A stretch of DNA of 64,000 nucleotides, taken from NCBI GenBank assembly GCA_900766265.1, contig CAAFUS010000013.1, positions 744,001-808,000 on the forward strand. Direction: 5' to 3'. The stretch is from Pseudomonadaceae bacterium (GTDB lineage: Bacteria; Pseudomonadota; Gammaproteobacteria; Pseudomonadales; Pseudomonadaceae). The stretch's first letter is position 1, and every line of letters begins with the position of its first letter. A program made the position numbers and the translations under genes. This document shows, piece after piece, positions 43,416 through 52,837 of the stretch. Below the pieces are notes generated by a model. That model worked only from the letters and a program-made list of their open reading frames with translations, searched no databases and was not told where the DNA came from.

Positions 43416-44735
43416 TCATTGATAGCGATACAGCTCGAATGCGCCCGATAGCGCCCACAGCGCATAGGCGCCGAGCGTGGCCAGGCACGCCGGCATCAGG
43501 ATCCACCAGACCTTTGGCGACAGCGCGCCGAGCAGGGAGCGCCACTGGCAGAGCGCCAGCGAGGCGGCGCAGAACGTCGCGGCCAGTAGCGCGCCGCCGA
43601 TCACGTCGGTCGGCCAGTGCACACCGAGGTAGACCCGCGACAGCGCGATGGCGGTGGCCGGCAGGCTGGCCAGCAGCAGCCAGGTCAGGCGCATGCGCGG
43701 CGGCTGGTCGCGCCCGGCGAGCAGTCCGATCACCAGGAAAAAGGCGAAGCTGGCCGAGGCGTGGCCCGAGGGGAAGCTGTAGGAGCTCAAGGGTTCGAGG
43801 ATCACCTCCGGGCGCATCCGGGCAAAGGCGGCTTTCAGTGTGCCGTTGGCCACAGCCGTGCCGAGCAGGGCGATGATCGCGAACACGGCCGCGCGCCATT
43901 GGCGCAGCACCAGCAACAGCGAGCAGAGCAGCACACCGGCCAGCAGCTGGGCGCGGAAGTCGCCGAAGCGGGTCACCACGACCATGAAACGATCCAGACC
44001 GGGACTGCGCTCGCCCTGGATGACGGCGAGCAGACCCTCATCGAACTCCTTGAAGTAAGGCCAGGCGAAGAACAGCGCGAGCAGCGCGCCGCCGCAGAGC
44101 AGGGTGGCGAGTCGGCTGGTCCAGCGTAGGCGGTTCAGGCTGCCGTGCACGGTCACGCCCAGTACCAGCAACAGGCCGCCGACGATGATCGCCGCTTCGC
44201 CCCAGAAGCCCTCCGGCAATGGCAGGCGGAACGCGGCGCCCGCCGTCCAGCCCGGCAGCAGATAGGCCATTGCCCAGCCGGCCGAGGCCAGCAGGCTGAC
44301 CAGCAGGAAGCGGCCGAACGGCATGTCCAGCATGCCGGCGGTCATCGGCAGCATCGGTCTTAGCGGGCCGATGAAGCGGCCCACCAACAGGCTCGCCACT
44401 CCGTAGCGCTGGAAGTAGCCTTCGGCGCGCAGCAGCCATTCGGGGTGGTTGCGCAGGGGGCGGATCTTGCGGATGTTCTGGTGGTAGCGTCGGCCCAGGG
44501 CGTAGGAAAGCAGGTCGCCCAGCAGGCCGCCGATGTAGCCCAGCAGCAGCGTTTCGCCCAGGCCCAGCGCCCCGCTGCCCGCCAGTACGGCGATGGCGAA
44601 CAGCAGGACGGTACCGGGGACGAGCAGGCCGACGATGGCCAGGCATTCGGCGCAGGCAGCGATCAGCAGCACGAGGCCGAGCCACTGGGGTTGGGCGCCC
44701 AGCCAGTCGGTAAGTGTTTCGAGCCACTGGCCCAT
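43416..44735 (-). CDS. DedA–PAP2 fusion membrane protein
   Basis: 439 residues. Residues about 1-190 are a DedA/VTT domain (CLAIVGLLVPGTVLLFAIAVLAG, GYIGGLLGDLLSYALGRRY, GRFIGPLRPMLPMTAGM). Residues about 215-439 are a PAP2 phosphatase with all three motifs: KAAFARMRP, SFPSGHASAS and SRVYLGVHWPTDVIGG. DedA proteins include undecaprenyl-phosphate flippases; PAP2 enzymes dephosphorylate undecaprenyl-PP or other lipids. Together they could couple lipid-carrier dephosphorylation to its return. ATG 44735 has AAGGA upstream. It is convergent with the Lon-domain gene and divergent from proA. Confidence 0.9.
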   Translation of the reverse strand: MGQWLETLTDWLGAQPQWLGLVLLIAACAECLAIVGLLVPGTVLLFAIAVLAGSGALGLGETLLLGYIGGLLGDLLSYALGRRYHQNIRKIRPLRNHPEWLLRAEGYFQRYGVASLLVGRFIGPLRPMLPMTAGMLDMPFGRFLLVSLLASAGWAMAYLLPGWTAGAAFRLPLPEGFWGEAAIIVGGLLLVLGVTVHGSLNRLRWTSRLATLLCGGALLALFFAWPYFKEFDEGLLAVIQGERSPGLDRFMVVVTRFGDFRAQLLAGVLLCSLLLVLRQWRAAVFAIIALLGTAVANGTLKAAFARMRPEVILEPLSSYSFPSGHASASFAFFLVIGLLAGRDQPPRMRLTWLLLASLPATAIALSRVYLGVHWPTDVIGGALLAATFCAASLALCQWRSLLGALSPKVWWILMPACLATLGAYALWALSGAFELYRYQ

Positions 44736-44893
44736 GCACGATTCCTTGTTCAGCGGTGCAGCTTCGACTCGGCCGAGGTGCGGTGGTTTCACGCGGTCGG
44801 CCTCTCATCTCCCGCGAGACTCCCAGCAGTATCCGCACACAGGATATTTCGTCCATCCGGCGAGCGCCGCTGTGCGTGACCTGGCGCGACGGC

Positions 44894-44899
44894 TATAAT
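44894..44899 (+). promoter_or_regulatory. Likely -10 element upstream of proA
   Basis: A perfect TATAAT 34 bases before the proA ATG, in the divergent gap with the DedA-PAP2 gene. No good -35 is seen at the right distance, so only the -10 is called. Confidence 0.4.
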
Positions 44900-44933
44900 C
44901 AGCCGCTTTCCCTGCAGCCAGGCCAGCTCCACC

Positions 44934-46199
44934 ATGACCGAGTCCGTACTCGACTACATGACCCGCTTGGGTCGCGCGGCGCGCGAGGCGTCGCGGGTGC
45001 TCGCACGTGCCAGCACCGCTCAGAAGAACCGCGCTCTGCAGGCTGCCGCGGCAGCGCTGGATGCGGCGCGCCCAGAACTGGCGGCTGCCAACGCGCGCGA
45101 CCTGGAAGCAGGACGGGCCAGCGGTCTGGATGCCGCCATGCTCGACCGCCTGGCGCTAACGCCGGCGCGGGTGGACGACATGATCGAAGGCCTGCGCCAG
45201 GTCGCCACGTTACCCGACCCGATCGGCGAGATCCGCGACATGCGCTTTCTGCCCTCCGGGATCCAGGTCGGCAAGATGCGCGTGCCGCTGGGCGTGGTCG
45301 GCATCATCTACGAATCCCGACCCAACGTGACCATCGACGCCGCCAGCCTGTGCCTGAAGTCGGGCAACGCCACCATCCTGCGCGGCGGCTCGGAGGCGAT
45401 CCACTCCAACCAGGCCATTGCCCGCTGCATCGGCCTCGGTCTGGCCGAAGCAGGGCTGCCGGAAGCGGCGGTGCAGGTGGTCGAGACCACCGATCGCGCG
45501 GCGGTCGGTGCGCTGATCAGCATGCCGGAATACGTCGACGTGATCGTGCCGCGTGGTGGCAAGGGGTTGATCGAACGCATCAGCCGCGAGGCCCGGGTGC
45601 CGGTGATCAAGCACCTGGATGGCATCTGCCATGTCTACATCGACCAGGCGGCCGACCCGGACAAGGCCGTTCGTATCGCCGACAATGCCAAGACCCAACG
45701 CTTCGCCCCGTGCAACACCATGGAGACGCTGCTGGTGCACCAGGCGATGGCCGCGACGGTGCTGCCGCCACTGGCCGATATCTATCGCGAGAAGGGCGTC
45801 GAACTGCGTGGTTGTCCGCGAACCTGCGAGCTGCTTGGCCACGATGTGCTGGCCGCTAGCGAAGAGGACTGGTCGACCGAGTACAACGCGCCGATCCTGT
45901 CGATCCGCCTCGTCGATTCGCTGGACGAGGCCATCGAGCACATCAATCGTTACGGGTCACAGCACACCGATGCGATCGTGACGGAAAACTTCACCGACGC
46001 GCGGCGCTTTCTCACCGAAGTCGACTCGAGCTCGGTGATGGTGAATGCCTCGACCCGTTTTGCCGACGGCTTCGAGTACGGGCTGGGGGCCGAGATCGGC
46101 ATTTCCACCGACAAGCTGCACGCCCGTGGCCCGGTTGGCCTGGAAGGGCTGACCAGCGAAAAATACGTGGTTTTCGGCAACGGTCACATCCGCACCTGA
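44934..46199 (+). CDS. proA: Gamma-glutamyl phosphate reductase
   Basis: Second step of proline synthesis: reduces gamma-glutamyl phosphate to the semialdehyde with NADPH. 421 residues, aldehyde-dehydrogenase fold. The catalytic cysteine is in RFAPCNTMETLLVH, and the cofactor region has GVVGIIYESRPNVTIDAASLCLKSGN. FADGFEYGLGAEIGISTDKLHARGPVGLEGL is the conserved C-terminal block. It starts the long operon: its TGA overlaps the nadD ATG by one base. proB is elsewhere, as in other pseudomonads. Confidence 0.96.
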   Translation: MTESVLDYMTRLGRAAREASRVLARASTAQKNRALQAAAAALDAARPELAAANARDLEAGRASGLDAAMLDRLALTPARVDDMIEGLRQVATLPDPIGEIRDMRFLPSGIQVGKMRVPLGVVGIIYESRPNVTIDAASLCLKSGNATILRGGSEAIHSNQAIARCIGLGLAEAGLPEAAVQVVETTDRAAVGALISMPEYVDVIVPRGGKGLIERISREARVPVIKHLDGICHVYIDQAADPDKAVRIADNAKTQRFAPCNTMETLLVHQAMAATVLPPLADIYREKGVELRGCPRTCELLGHDVLAASEEDWSTEYNAPILSIRLVDSLDEAIEHINRYGSQHTDAIVTENFTDARRFLTEVDSSSVMVNASTRFADGFEYGLGAEIGISTDKLHARGPVGLEGLTSEKYVVFGNGHIRT

Positions 46200-46843
46200 T
46201 GGGACGGCGAATTGGCGTCCTGGGAGGGACCTTCGACCCGGTACATATCGGCCACCTGCGTGGTGCGCTGGAGGTCGCCGAGCAGTTCGCCTTGGACGAG
46301 CTGCGCCTGATTCCCAATTCGCAGCCGCCGCACCGCGGCGTGCCCAGCAGCAGTGCGGCCGACCGCCTGGCCATGGTGCAGTGCGCGGTCGCCGACGTCC
46401 CCCCGCTGACGGTGGATGCGCGCGAGCTGGGGCGGGACCGGCCGTCGTACACCATCGATACACTGGAGTCGCTGCGTGCCGAGCTGTCAGCCGACGACGG
46501 GTTGTACCTGCTGCTGGGCTGGGACGCCTTCTGCGGCCTGCCGGGCTGGCACCGTTGGCAGGAACTGCTCGACCACTGCCACATTCTGGTGCTCCAGCGT
46601 CCGGATGCCGACATGGATGCGCCCGAAGCGCTGCGCGACCTGCTCGCCGGGCGCAGTGTCAGCGATCCCCAGGCGCTGCAGGGCAGTGGCGGACAGATCG
46701 CGTTCGTCTGGCAGACACCGTTGGAGGTGTCCGCTACCCAGATTCGCCAGCGTCTTGCCAGTGGCAAGTCGGTCCGATTCCTGGTGCCCGATGCCGTACT
46801 GGCCTATATCAATGCGCACGGACTGTACCGTGCGCCGAACTGA
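46199..46843 (+). CDS. nadD: Nicotinate-nucleotide adenylyltransferase
   Basis: Converts nicotinate mononucleotide and ATP to deamido-NAD. 214 residues. The nucleotidyltransferase motif GGTFDPVHIGHLRGA (HxGH) is at the N-terminus. SYTIDTLESLR, LLGWDAFCGLPGWHRW and SATQIRQRLASGKSVRFLVP (SxxxxR motif) complete the active site. It overlaps proA at one end and is followed by rsfS after 15 bp, the standard nadD-rsfS-rlmH order. Confidence 0.96.
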   Translation: MGRRIGVLGGTFDPVHIGHLRGALEVAEQFALDELRLIPNSQPPHRGVPSSSAADRLAMVQCAVADVPPLTVDARELGRDRPSYTIDTLESLRAELSADDGLYLLLGWDAFCGLPGWHRWQELLDHCHILVLQRPDADMDAPEALRDLLAGRSVSDPQALQGSGGQIAFVWQTPLEVSATQIRQRLASGKSVRFLVPDAVLAYINAHGLYRAPN

Positions 46844-46858
46844 GGTTGTTTTCACGTT

Positions 46859-47218
46859 ATGCAAAATGAATCCCTGGTCCAGCTGGCAGTCGCCGCGCTG
46901 GAAGATCTGAAGGCTCAGGACATTGTCAACATCGATGTTCGCGGCAAGACCAGCGTTACCGATTTCATGGTCATTGCCAGCGGCACCTCGAGCCGTCACG
47001 TCAAATCCCTGGCCGAGAACGTGCTCGAAAAGGTCAAGGAGCAGGGCGTGCGGCCCCTTGGCAGCGAAGGCCTGGACGGTGGCGAATGGGCGCTGCTCGA
47101 CCTTGGCGACGTGGTGGTCCACGTGATGCAGGTTCCGACCCGCCAGTTCTACGACCTCGAGCGTCTGTGGCAGGGCGCCGAGCAGAGCCGCGCCCAGCAC
47201 CTGGTCGACCCGGAGTAA
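46859..47218 (+). CDS. rsfS: Ribosomal silencing factor RsfS
   Basis: Binds ribosomal protein L14 and blocks subunit joining in stationary phase or starvation. 119 residues, Iojap family: DIVNIDVRGKTSVTDFMVIASGTSSRHVKSLAENV and GEWALLDLGDVVVHVMQ are the conserved blocks. It lies nine bases before rlmH in the operon. The protein is a bit longer than E. coli RsfS at the C-terminus. Confidence 0.96.
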   Translation: MQNESLVQLAVAALEDLKAQDIVNIDVRGKTSVTDFMVIASGTSSRHVKSLAENVLEKVKEQGVRPLGSEGLDGGEWALLDLGDVVVHVMQVPTRQFYDLERLWQGAEQSRAQHLVDPE

Positions 47219-47227
47219 GCCGCGACC

Positions 47228-47695
47228 GTGCGCATCAAGCTGATCGCAGTGGGATCGAAGATGCCGCGCTGGGTGGAAGACGGATGGCAGGAATATGCCA
47301 AGCGGATGCCGCCTGAGCTCGGGCTCGAGCTGGTGGAGATTCCGTTGGGCACCCGTGGCAAGAATGCCGACGTAGCGCGCTTGATTCGTCAGGAAGGCGA
47401 AGCGATGCTGGCGCGCGTGCAACCCGGTGAGCGGGTCGTGACGCTTGAAGTCACTGGCAAGCCGTGGAGCACCGAGCAGCTGGCAGCCGAACTCGAGCGC
47501 TGGCGGCTCGATGCACGGACCGTGAACCTCATGGTTGGCGGCCCCGAGGGGCTGGCGCCGGAGGTCTGCGCGCGCAGCGAGCAACGCTGGTCGCTGTCGC
47601 CGCTTACGCTGCCGCATCCCCTGGTGCGCATTCTGATCGGTGAGCAGATTTACCGTGCCTGGACGGTCCTGTCCGGTCATCCCTATCACAAGTAG
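47228..47695 (+). CDS. rlmH: 23S rRNA pseudouridine-1915 N3-methyltransferase RlmH
   Basis: SPOUT methyltransferase acting on the 70S ribosome. 155 residues, normal length. The start is GTG 47228 (MRIKLIAVGSKMP). The SAM-binding knot is VNLMVGGPEGLAPEV, and the C-terminus LSPLTLPHPLVRILIGEQIYRAW then GHPYHK is invariant in the family. Twenty bases separate it from mrdA. Confidence 0.96.
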   Translation: MRIKLIAVGSKMPRWVEDGWQEYAKRMPPELGLELVEIPLGTRGKNADVARLIRQEGEAMLARVQPGERVVTLEVTGKPWSTEQLAAELERWRLDARTVNLMVGGPEGLAPEVCARSEQRWSLSPLTLPHPLVRILIGEQIYRAWTVLSGHPYHK

Positions 47696-47715
47696 TTGTC
47701 CGCAAAGCAGTCCCG

Positions 47716-49602
47716 ATGCCGCAGCCGATTCCCCTCAAGGACCACGAAAAGGACGCCCGCCTGGTGCGTCGGCGGGTATTGGTCGGCATCATCGTCGTGG
47801 TGGCGCTGATGCTGGTGCTGGTTGCACGCATGTACTACCTGCAGGTGGTGCAGTACCAGCACCACTCGACCCTTTCGGAAAACAACCGGGTCCATGTGCA
47901 GCCGATTCCGCCGACCCGTGGGCTGATCTATGACCGTGATGGGCGGATCATTGCCGACAACCGCCCGAGCTTCAGCCTGACGGTGACCCGTGAACGCGCC
48001 GGAGACTGGCGCCAGGTCTTGGACACGGTGGTCGAGGTGCTGCACCTCTCGCCCGAGGATCGCGGCCTGTTCGAGAAGCGAGTGCTGCAGGGACGTCGCC
48101 CGTTCGAGCCGGTGCCGATCCTCTTCGAGCTGTCCGAAGAGCAGATCGCCCTGGTGGCGGTCAACCAGTTCCGCCTGCCAGGCGTCGAGGTCTCCGCACA
48201 GCTGGTGCGCCATTACCCGCAACGCGAACACTTCGCCCACTCGGTCGGTTACGTCGGGCGCATCAACGAGGCCGAGCTCAAGACCCTCGACCCTATCAAT
48301 TACGCCGGCACCCACCACATCGGCAAGACCGGCATCGAGAAGTTCTACGAGGATGTGCTGCACGGCGAGGTGGGCTACGAGGAAGTCGAAACCAATGCCC
48401 GTGGCCGGGTCCTGCGTGTGCTCAAACGCACCGATCCTGTGCCCGGCCAGGACCTGACGCTCACCCTGGATCTGGATCTGCAGGAAGCCGCCGAGGAGGC
48501 GCTGGCGGGACGTCGAGGCGCTGTGGTCGCGTTGCAGCCCAGCACCGGCGAGGTGCTGGCGATGGTCAGCCAGCCGAGCTTCGACCCCAACCTGTTCGTT
48601 ACCGGGATCAGCTTCAAGGCCTACGCCGACCTGCGCGACTCCATCGACCGTCCGCTGTACAACCGGGTGCTGCGCGGACTTTATCCGCCCGGTTCTACGA
48701 TCAAACCGATGATGGCGATCGCGGGACTGGATTCGGGCGTGGTCACGCCGACGAGTCGCGTGTACGACCCAGGCTTCTTCCAATTGCCGAACGTCAGTCA
48801 CAAGTACCGGAACTGGAACCGCAGCGGCGACGGCTGGGTGGATCTGGAGTACGCGATCGCCCGTTCCAACGACACCTACTTTTACGACATGGCCCACAAG
48901 ATGGGCATCGACCGCATGCACGACTACATGACCCGCTTCGGCCTCGGCCAGCGGGTCGCGCTGGACATGTTCGAGGAAACCGCCGGCCTGATGCCGTCTC
49001 GCGAATGGAAGCGTGCCCGCTATCGCCAGCCCTGGTACCCCGGCGAGACGGTCATCCTCGGCATCGGCCAGGGCTACATGCAGGCTACTCCGCTACAGCT
49101 TGCCCAGGCCACGGCGCTGATCGCCAACAAGGGCAAGTGGATTCGCCCGCACCTGGCGCGCACCATCGATGGCACGCCGCCCCAAGATCCGAATCCGATG
49201 CCCGACATCGAGCTGCGCGATCCGCGCTTCTGGGACTACTCGCGGCGTGGCATGGAGCAGGTGATGCATGGTCCACGCGGCACCGCCAAAAAGGTCGGCG
49301 ACACGGCGGTCTATCGCATCGCCGGCAAGAGCGGGACTGCGCAGGTCGTGGCCATCAAGCAGGGCGAGAAGTACGACAGCAAAAAGCTCAATGAGCGCCA
49401 TCGTGACCACGCGCTATTCGTTGGCTTCGCGCCTGCGGATAATCCGCAGATCGTCGTCGCGGTGATGGTGGAGAACGGCGAGTCCGGCTCGGGCGTCGCT
49501 GCGCCGGTTGTGAAGAAAGTCATGGATGCCTGGCTGCTCGACGAGCACGGCCAACTCAAACCCGAGTTCCAGCCTCCGATCAGCGCGGAGGTACACCCCT
49601 GA
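47716..49602 (+). CDS. mrdA: Penicillin-binding protein 2 (elongasome transpeptidase)
   Basis: Transpeptidase for side-wall peptidoglycan with RodA. 628 residues, one N-terminal TM segment (about 20-40, VLVGIIVVVALMLVLVARMYYL) and a periplasmic dimerisation domain. The transpeptidase motifs are Ser327-x-x-Lys in YPPGSTIKPM, SxN in ARSNDTYFYD, and KSGT in AGKSGTAQVV. Class B PBP. Its TGA overlaps the rodA ATG. A mecillinam target in E. coli. Confidence 0.96.
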   Translation: MPQPIPLKDHEKDARLVRRRVLVGIIVVVALMLVLVARMYYLQVVQYQHHSTLSENNRVHVQPIPPTRGLIYDRDGRIIADNRPSFSLTVTRERAGDWRQVLDTVVEVLHLSPEDRGLFEKRVLQGRRPFEPVPILFELSEEQIALVAVNQFRLPGVEVSAQLVRHYPQREHFAHSVGYVGRINEAELKTLDPINYAGTHHIGKTGIEKFYEDVLHGEVGYEEVETNARGRVLRVLKRTDPVPGQDLTLTLDLDLQEAAEEALAGRRGAVVALQPSTGEVLAMVSQPSFDPNLFVTGISFKAYADLRDSIDRPLYNRVLRGLYPPGSTIKPMMAIAGLDSGVVTPTSRVYDPGFFQLPNVSHKYRNWNRSGDGWVDLEYAIARSNDTYFYDMAHKMGIDRMHDYMTRFGLGQRVALDMFEETAGLMPSREWKRARYRQPWYPGETVILGIGQGYMQATPLQLAQATALIANKGKWIRPHLARTIDGTPPQDPNPMPDIELRDPRFWDYSRRGMEQVMHGPRGTAKKVGDTAVYRIAGKSGTAQVVAIKQGEKYDSKKLNERHRDHALFVGFAPADNPQIVVAVMVENGESGSGVAAPVVKKVMDAWLLDEHGQLKPEFQPPISAEVHP

Positions 49603-50747
49603 TGAATGGCAATTTCGACCGTACCCTGTCCAACGAAGACGTGCTGCGCCGGCGGGCCAGCTTCCTGCACCGGCTGCACATCGACGGGCAGCTGCTGATC
49701 CTGCTGCTGATTCTCGGTGCCGTCGGCCTGACGATGCTCTATTCGGCGAGCGGAAAGAGCTGGGACCTGGTCACCAAACAAGCGATTTCCTTCGGTATCG
49801 GGCTGGTCGGGATGGTCATCATTGCGCAACTCGAGCCGCGCTTCATGGCGCGCTGGGTGCCCCTGGCCTATGTCATCGGCGTCGCGCTGCTGGTGGTGGT
49901 GGACATCATGGGGCACAACGCGATGGGGGCTACGCGCTGGATCAACATTCCGGGCGTGATTCGTTTCCAACCGTCGGAGTTCATGAAGATCATCATGCCG
50001 GCGACCATCGCCTGGTACCTGTCCAAGCGCAACCTGCCGCCTAACCTCAAGCACACCGCGGTCGGGCTGGCGCTCGTGGCGGTTCCCTGGGTCCTGATCC
50101 TCGCCCAGCCGGACCTGGGCACCTCGCTGTTGATTCTGGCGTCCGGCGCCTTTGTGCTCTTCATCGGGGGGCTGCGCTGGCGCTGGATCATCACCGCGGT
50201 CGCGGCGGTGGTTCCGATCGCCGTGGCCATGTGGTTGTTCGTGTTGCGCGAGTATCAGAAGCAGCGGGTGCTGACCTTCCTCGATCCCGAAAGCGATCCG
50301 CTCGGTACCGGCTGGAATATCATTCAGTCCAAGGCGGCTATCGGTTCGGGTGGCGTGTTCGGCAAGGGGTGGCTTCTTGGTACACAATCGCACCTGGATT
50401 TTTTGCCCGAAAGCCATACGGACTTTATCATTGCGGTACTTGCCGAAGAGTTCGGCATGGTGGGAGTCTGTCTGCTCTTGCTGATCTACCTGCTGCTGAT
50501 CGCGCGCGGCCTGGTCATTACCTTGCAAGCGCAGACCCTGTTCGGCAAATTGCTTGCCGGTGCGCTGACCATGACTTTCTTCGTCTACGTCTTCGTCAAC
50601 ATCGGTATGGTCAGCGGTTTGTTGCCCGTGGTGGGCGTGCCGTTGCCGTTCATCAGTTATGGCGGCACATCGTTGGTGACCCTGCTGGCAGGGTTCGGGG
50701 TTTTGATGTCGATCCACACCCATCGCAAGTGGATCGCCCAGGTTTGA
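49602..50747 (+). CDS. rodA: RodA, SEDS peptidoglycan glycosyltransferase
   Basis: Polymerises lipid II for the elongasome together with PBP2. 381 residues and about ten TM segments. SEDS blocks: IPGVIRFQPSEFMKIIMP, ILAQPDLGTSLLIL, with the catalytic Asp in the loop LPESHTDFIIAVLAEEFG, and VGVPLPFISYGGTSLVT. The ATG overlaps the mrdA stop. It is followed after about 14 bases by mltB. Confidence 0.96.
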   Translation: MNGNFDRTLSNEDVLRRRASFLHRLHIDGQLLILLLILGAVGLTMLYSASGKSWDLVTKQAISFGIGLVGMVIIAQLEPRFMARWVPLAYVIGVALLVVVDIMGHNAMGATRWINIPGVIRFQPSEFMKIIMPATIAWYLSKRNLPPNLKHTAVGLALVAVPWVLILAQPDLGTSLLILASGAFVLFIGGLRWRWIITAVAAVVPIAVAMWLFVLREYQKQRVLTFLDPESDPLGTGWNIIQSKAAIGSGGVFGKGWLLGTQSHLDFLPESHTDFIIAVLAEEFGMVGVCLLLLIYLLLIARGLVITLQAQTLFGKLLAGALTMTFFVYVFVNIGMVSGLLPVVGVPLPFISYGGTSLVTLLAGFGVLMSIHTHRKWIAQV

Positions 50748-50761
50748 ATAAGAGTGAAGCA

Positions 50762-51772
50762 GTGACCACATTACCGCGTAGCTGGATATCTCGTGTCGCA
50801 CGCGCCCTGGGAGTGGCCGCTTTCGCCGCCATCGCCCAGCCCGCCCTGGCGGCCGATTACGAAGGCGCGAAGGTCGCCGAGTTCATCGAGGAAATGACCC
50901 GCGATTACGGCTTCGCCAGCGAACAGCTGGGCGAGCTGTTCAAGCACGCCGAGCGCAAGCAGGCGATCCTCGATGCGATTTCCCGGCCGGCCGAGCGCAC
51001 CAAGCCCTGGAAGGAATACCGCCCGATCTTCATCACCGATTCGCGCATTGCCCAGGGCGTAGATTTCTGGCGTCAGCACGAGGAGGCGCTCAGCCGCGCC
51101 GAGGCCGAATACGGCGTTCCCGCCGAGGTGATCGTCTCGATCATCGGGGTCGAAACCTTCTACGGGCGCAACACCGGCAGCTACCGCGTCATCGATGCGT
51201 TGTCCACCCTGGGCTTCGACTACCCGCCGCGGCAGCCCTTCTTCCGCCAGCAGCTCAAGGAGTTCCTGTTGCTGGTGCGTGAGGAGCAGGTCGACCCGCT
51301 CGCCCTCAAGGGTTCCTATGCCGGCGCCATGGGGCTGCCGCAGTTCATGCCTTCAAGCTTTCGTGCCTACGCCGTCGATTTCGACGGCGACGGCCGTATC
51401 GACATCTGGAACAATCCGGTCGATGCGATCGGCAGCGTGGCCAGCTATTTCAAGCAGCACGGCTGGAAGGCCGGCGAACCCGTGGTGGCCCGGGCCCAGG
51501 TTAGCGGGGATCGCTTCGAGGAGGGGCTGACCGAAGGGCTCGAGTCGGTGAAGAATGCCGGCGAGCTCGCCGCCCTTGGCTGGCGCACCGAGAGCGCCGT
51601 GCCGCCGGAAACGCCCATCACTGCGTTTCGGCTGGAGGGCGCTGACGGCGATGAATACTGGGTCGGCTGGCCGAACTTCTACGTCATCACCCGTTACAAC
51701 CGCAGCGTGATGTACGCGATGGCGGTTCACCAGCTGTCCGAGCGTCTGGCCGACGCGCGTGGAGAACAATGA
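50762..51772 (+). CDS. mltB: Lytic murein transglycosylase B
   Basis: Cleaves peptidoglycan glycan strands, forming 1,6-anhydro ends. 336 residues; GTG 50762 is taken as start (a TTG at 50744 is possible). Signal peptide: WISRVARALGVAAFAAIAQPALA, without a lipobox, so it would be soluble in the periplasm, as for P. aeruginosa SltB1. The catalytic Glu131 is in IIGVETFYGRNTG. SYAGAMGLPQFMPSSFRAYA and DFDGDGRIDIW are family 103 marks. Its stop overlaps the rlpA ATG. Confidence 0.93.
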   Translation: MTTLPRSWISRVARALGVAAFAAIAQPALAADYEGAKVAEFIEEMTRDYGFASEQLGELFKHAERKQAILDAISRPAERTKPWKEYRPIFITDSRIAQGVDFWRQHEEALSRAEAEYGVPAEVIVSIIGVETFYGRNTGSYRVIDALSTLGFDYPPRQPFFRQQLKEFLLLVREEQVDPLALKGSYAGAMGLPQFMPSSFRAYAVDFDGDGRIDIWNNPVDAIGSVASYFKQHGWKAGEPVVARAQVSGDRFEEGLTEGLESVKNAGELAALGWRTESAVPPETPITAFRLEGADGDEYWVGWPNFYVITRYNRSVMYAMAVHQLSERLADARGEQ

Positions 51773-52785
51773 TGGCCGCACGCACCCTGTTGCATATCGT
51801 TGCGCTCGGTACCGGCGTCGCTCTGCTGGCCAGCTGTTCTTCCGGCCGCGCGCCACAGAGTCCGGCGCCGTCGGTTTCGAGCGGCACCAGCGGTATCAGC
51901 GGCCCGGCCGATTACGCACGGCCAAGCAAGGACGGCGCGCCCTGGTGGGATGTCGACGTGTCGCGCATTCCCGACGCCACTCCGATGCCGCATTACGGCC
52001 CGGTGAAGGCCAACCCCTATACGGTATTCGGCCAGACCTACTACCCGATCCCCGACGGCCGCCGCTATTCGGCCACCGGCACGGCATCCTGGTACGGCAC
52101 CAAGTTCCATGGCCAGGCGACGGCCAACGGCGAGAAATACGATCTCTACGGCATGAGCGCGGCGCACAAGACCTTGCCCCTGCCCAGCTACGTCAGGGTC
52201 ACCAGTCTCGAAAACGGAAGGAGTGTGATTCTGAGGGTGAACGATCGGGGGCCGTTCTACTCCGATCGCATCATCGACCTGTCCTTCGCGGCGGCCAAGA
52301 AGCTCGGTTATGCCGAGAGCGGCACTGCGAGGGTGAAGGTCGAAGGGATCGACCCGGTCGAGTGGTGGGCCCAGCAGGGACGTCCGATGCCGATGGTGCT
52401 GGCGCAGCCGCAGAAGGTGGCGACCCAGCCGCCGCTGACCGCCTCGGTGACCCAGCCGGTCGAGAAGTACACGCCACCGCCGGCGCAGCACGCAGCAGCG
52501 GTGGTGCCGGCTGAAATCGACGCAAAAAAAAACGCTTCAGTCGCAGCCTCTGGCCTGTTTCTCCAGGTTGGCGCCTTCGCCAATCCGGACGCTGCGGAGC
52601 TGCTCAAGTCCAAGCTGAGCAGTATGGTGAGTGCCCCGGTATTCATCAGCTCAGTAACGCACAACCAGCAGGTCCTGCACCGGGTACGACTCGGGCCGAT
52701 CGAAACGCCGGATGAAGCAACGCAACTGGAGCAGAGTGTACGCCTGGCCAATCTGGGTCAGCCACGCCGCGTCCAGCCGGATTAA
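51769..52785 (+). CDS. rlpA: RlpA, septal lytic transglycosylase lipoprotein
   Basis: Acts on denuded glycan strands at the septum. 338 residues. The signal peptide ends in lipobox LLASC (MMAARTLLHIVALGTGVALLASC). The double-psi barrel domain (about 100-190) has TASWYGTKFHGQATANGEKYD and the catalytic-site Asp in VNDRGPFYSDRIIDLS. A Pro/Ala linker leads to a C-terminal SPOR domain (about 260-335, FLQVGAFANPDAAELLKSKL), which binds denuded peptidoglycan. A run of nine A (52524-52532) lies in codons 252-255, just before SPOR. ATG 51769 or 51772. Confidence 0.94.
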   Translation: MMAARTLLHIVALGTGVALLASCSSGRAPQSPAPSVSSGTSGISGPADYARPSKDGAPWWDVDVSRIPDATPMPHYGPVKANPYTVFGQTYYPIPDGRRYSATGTASWYGTKFHGQATANGEKYDLYGMSAAHKTLPLPSYVRVTSLENGRSVILRVNDRGPFYSDRIIDLSFAAAKKLGYAESGTARVKVEGIDPVEWWAQQGRPMPMVLAQPQKVATQPPLTASVTQPVEKYTPPPAQHAAAVVPAEIDAKKNASVAASGLFLQVGAFANPDAAELLKSKLSSMVSAPVFISSVTHNQQVLHRVRLGPIETPDEATQLEQSVRLANLGQPRRVQPD

Positions 52786-52837
52786 AATCAACCTGCGCCC
52801 CGCGAGGGCCCGTTTGACCAACTATCTTGAGAGACGG

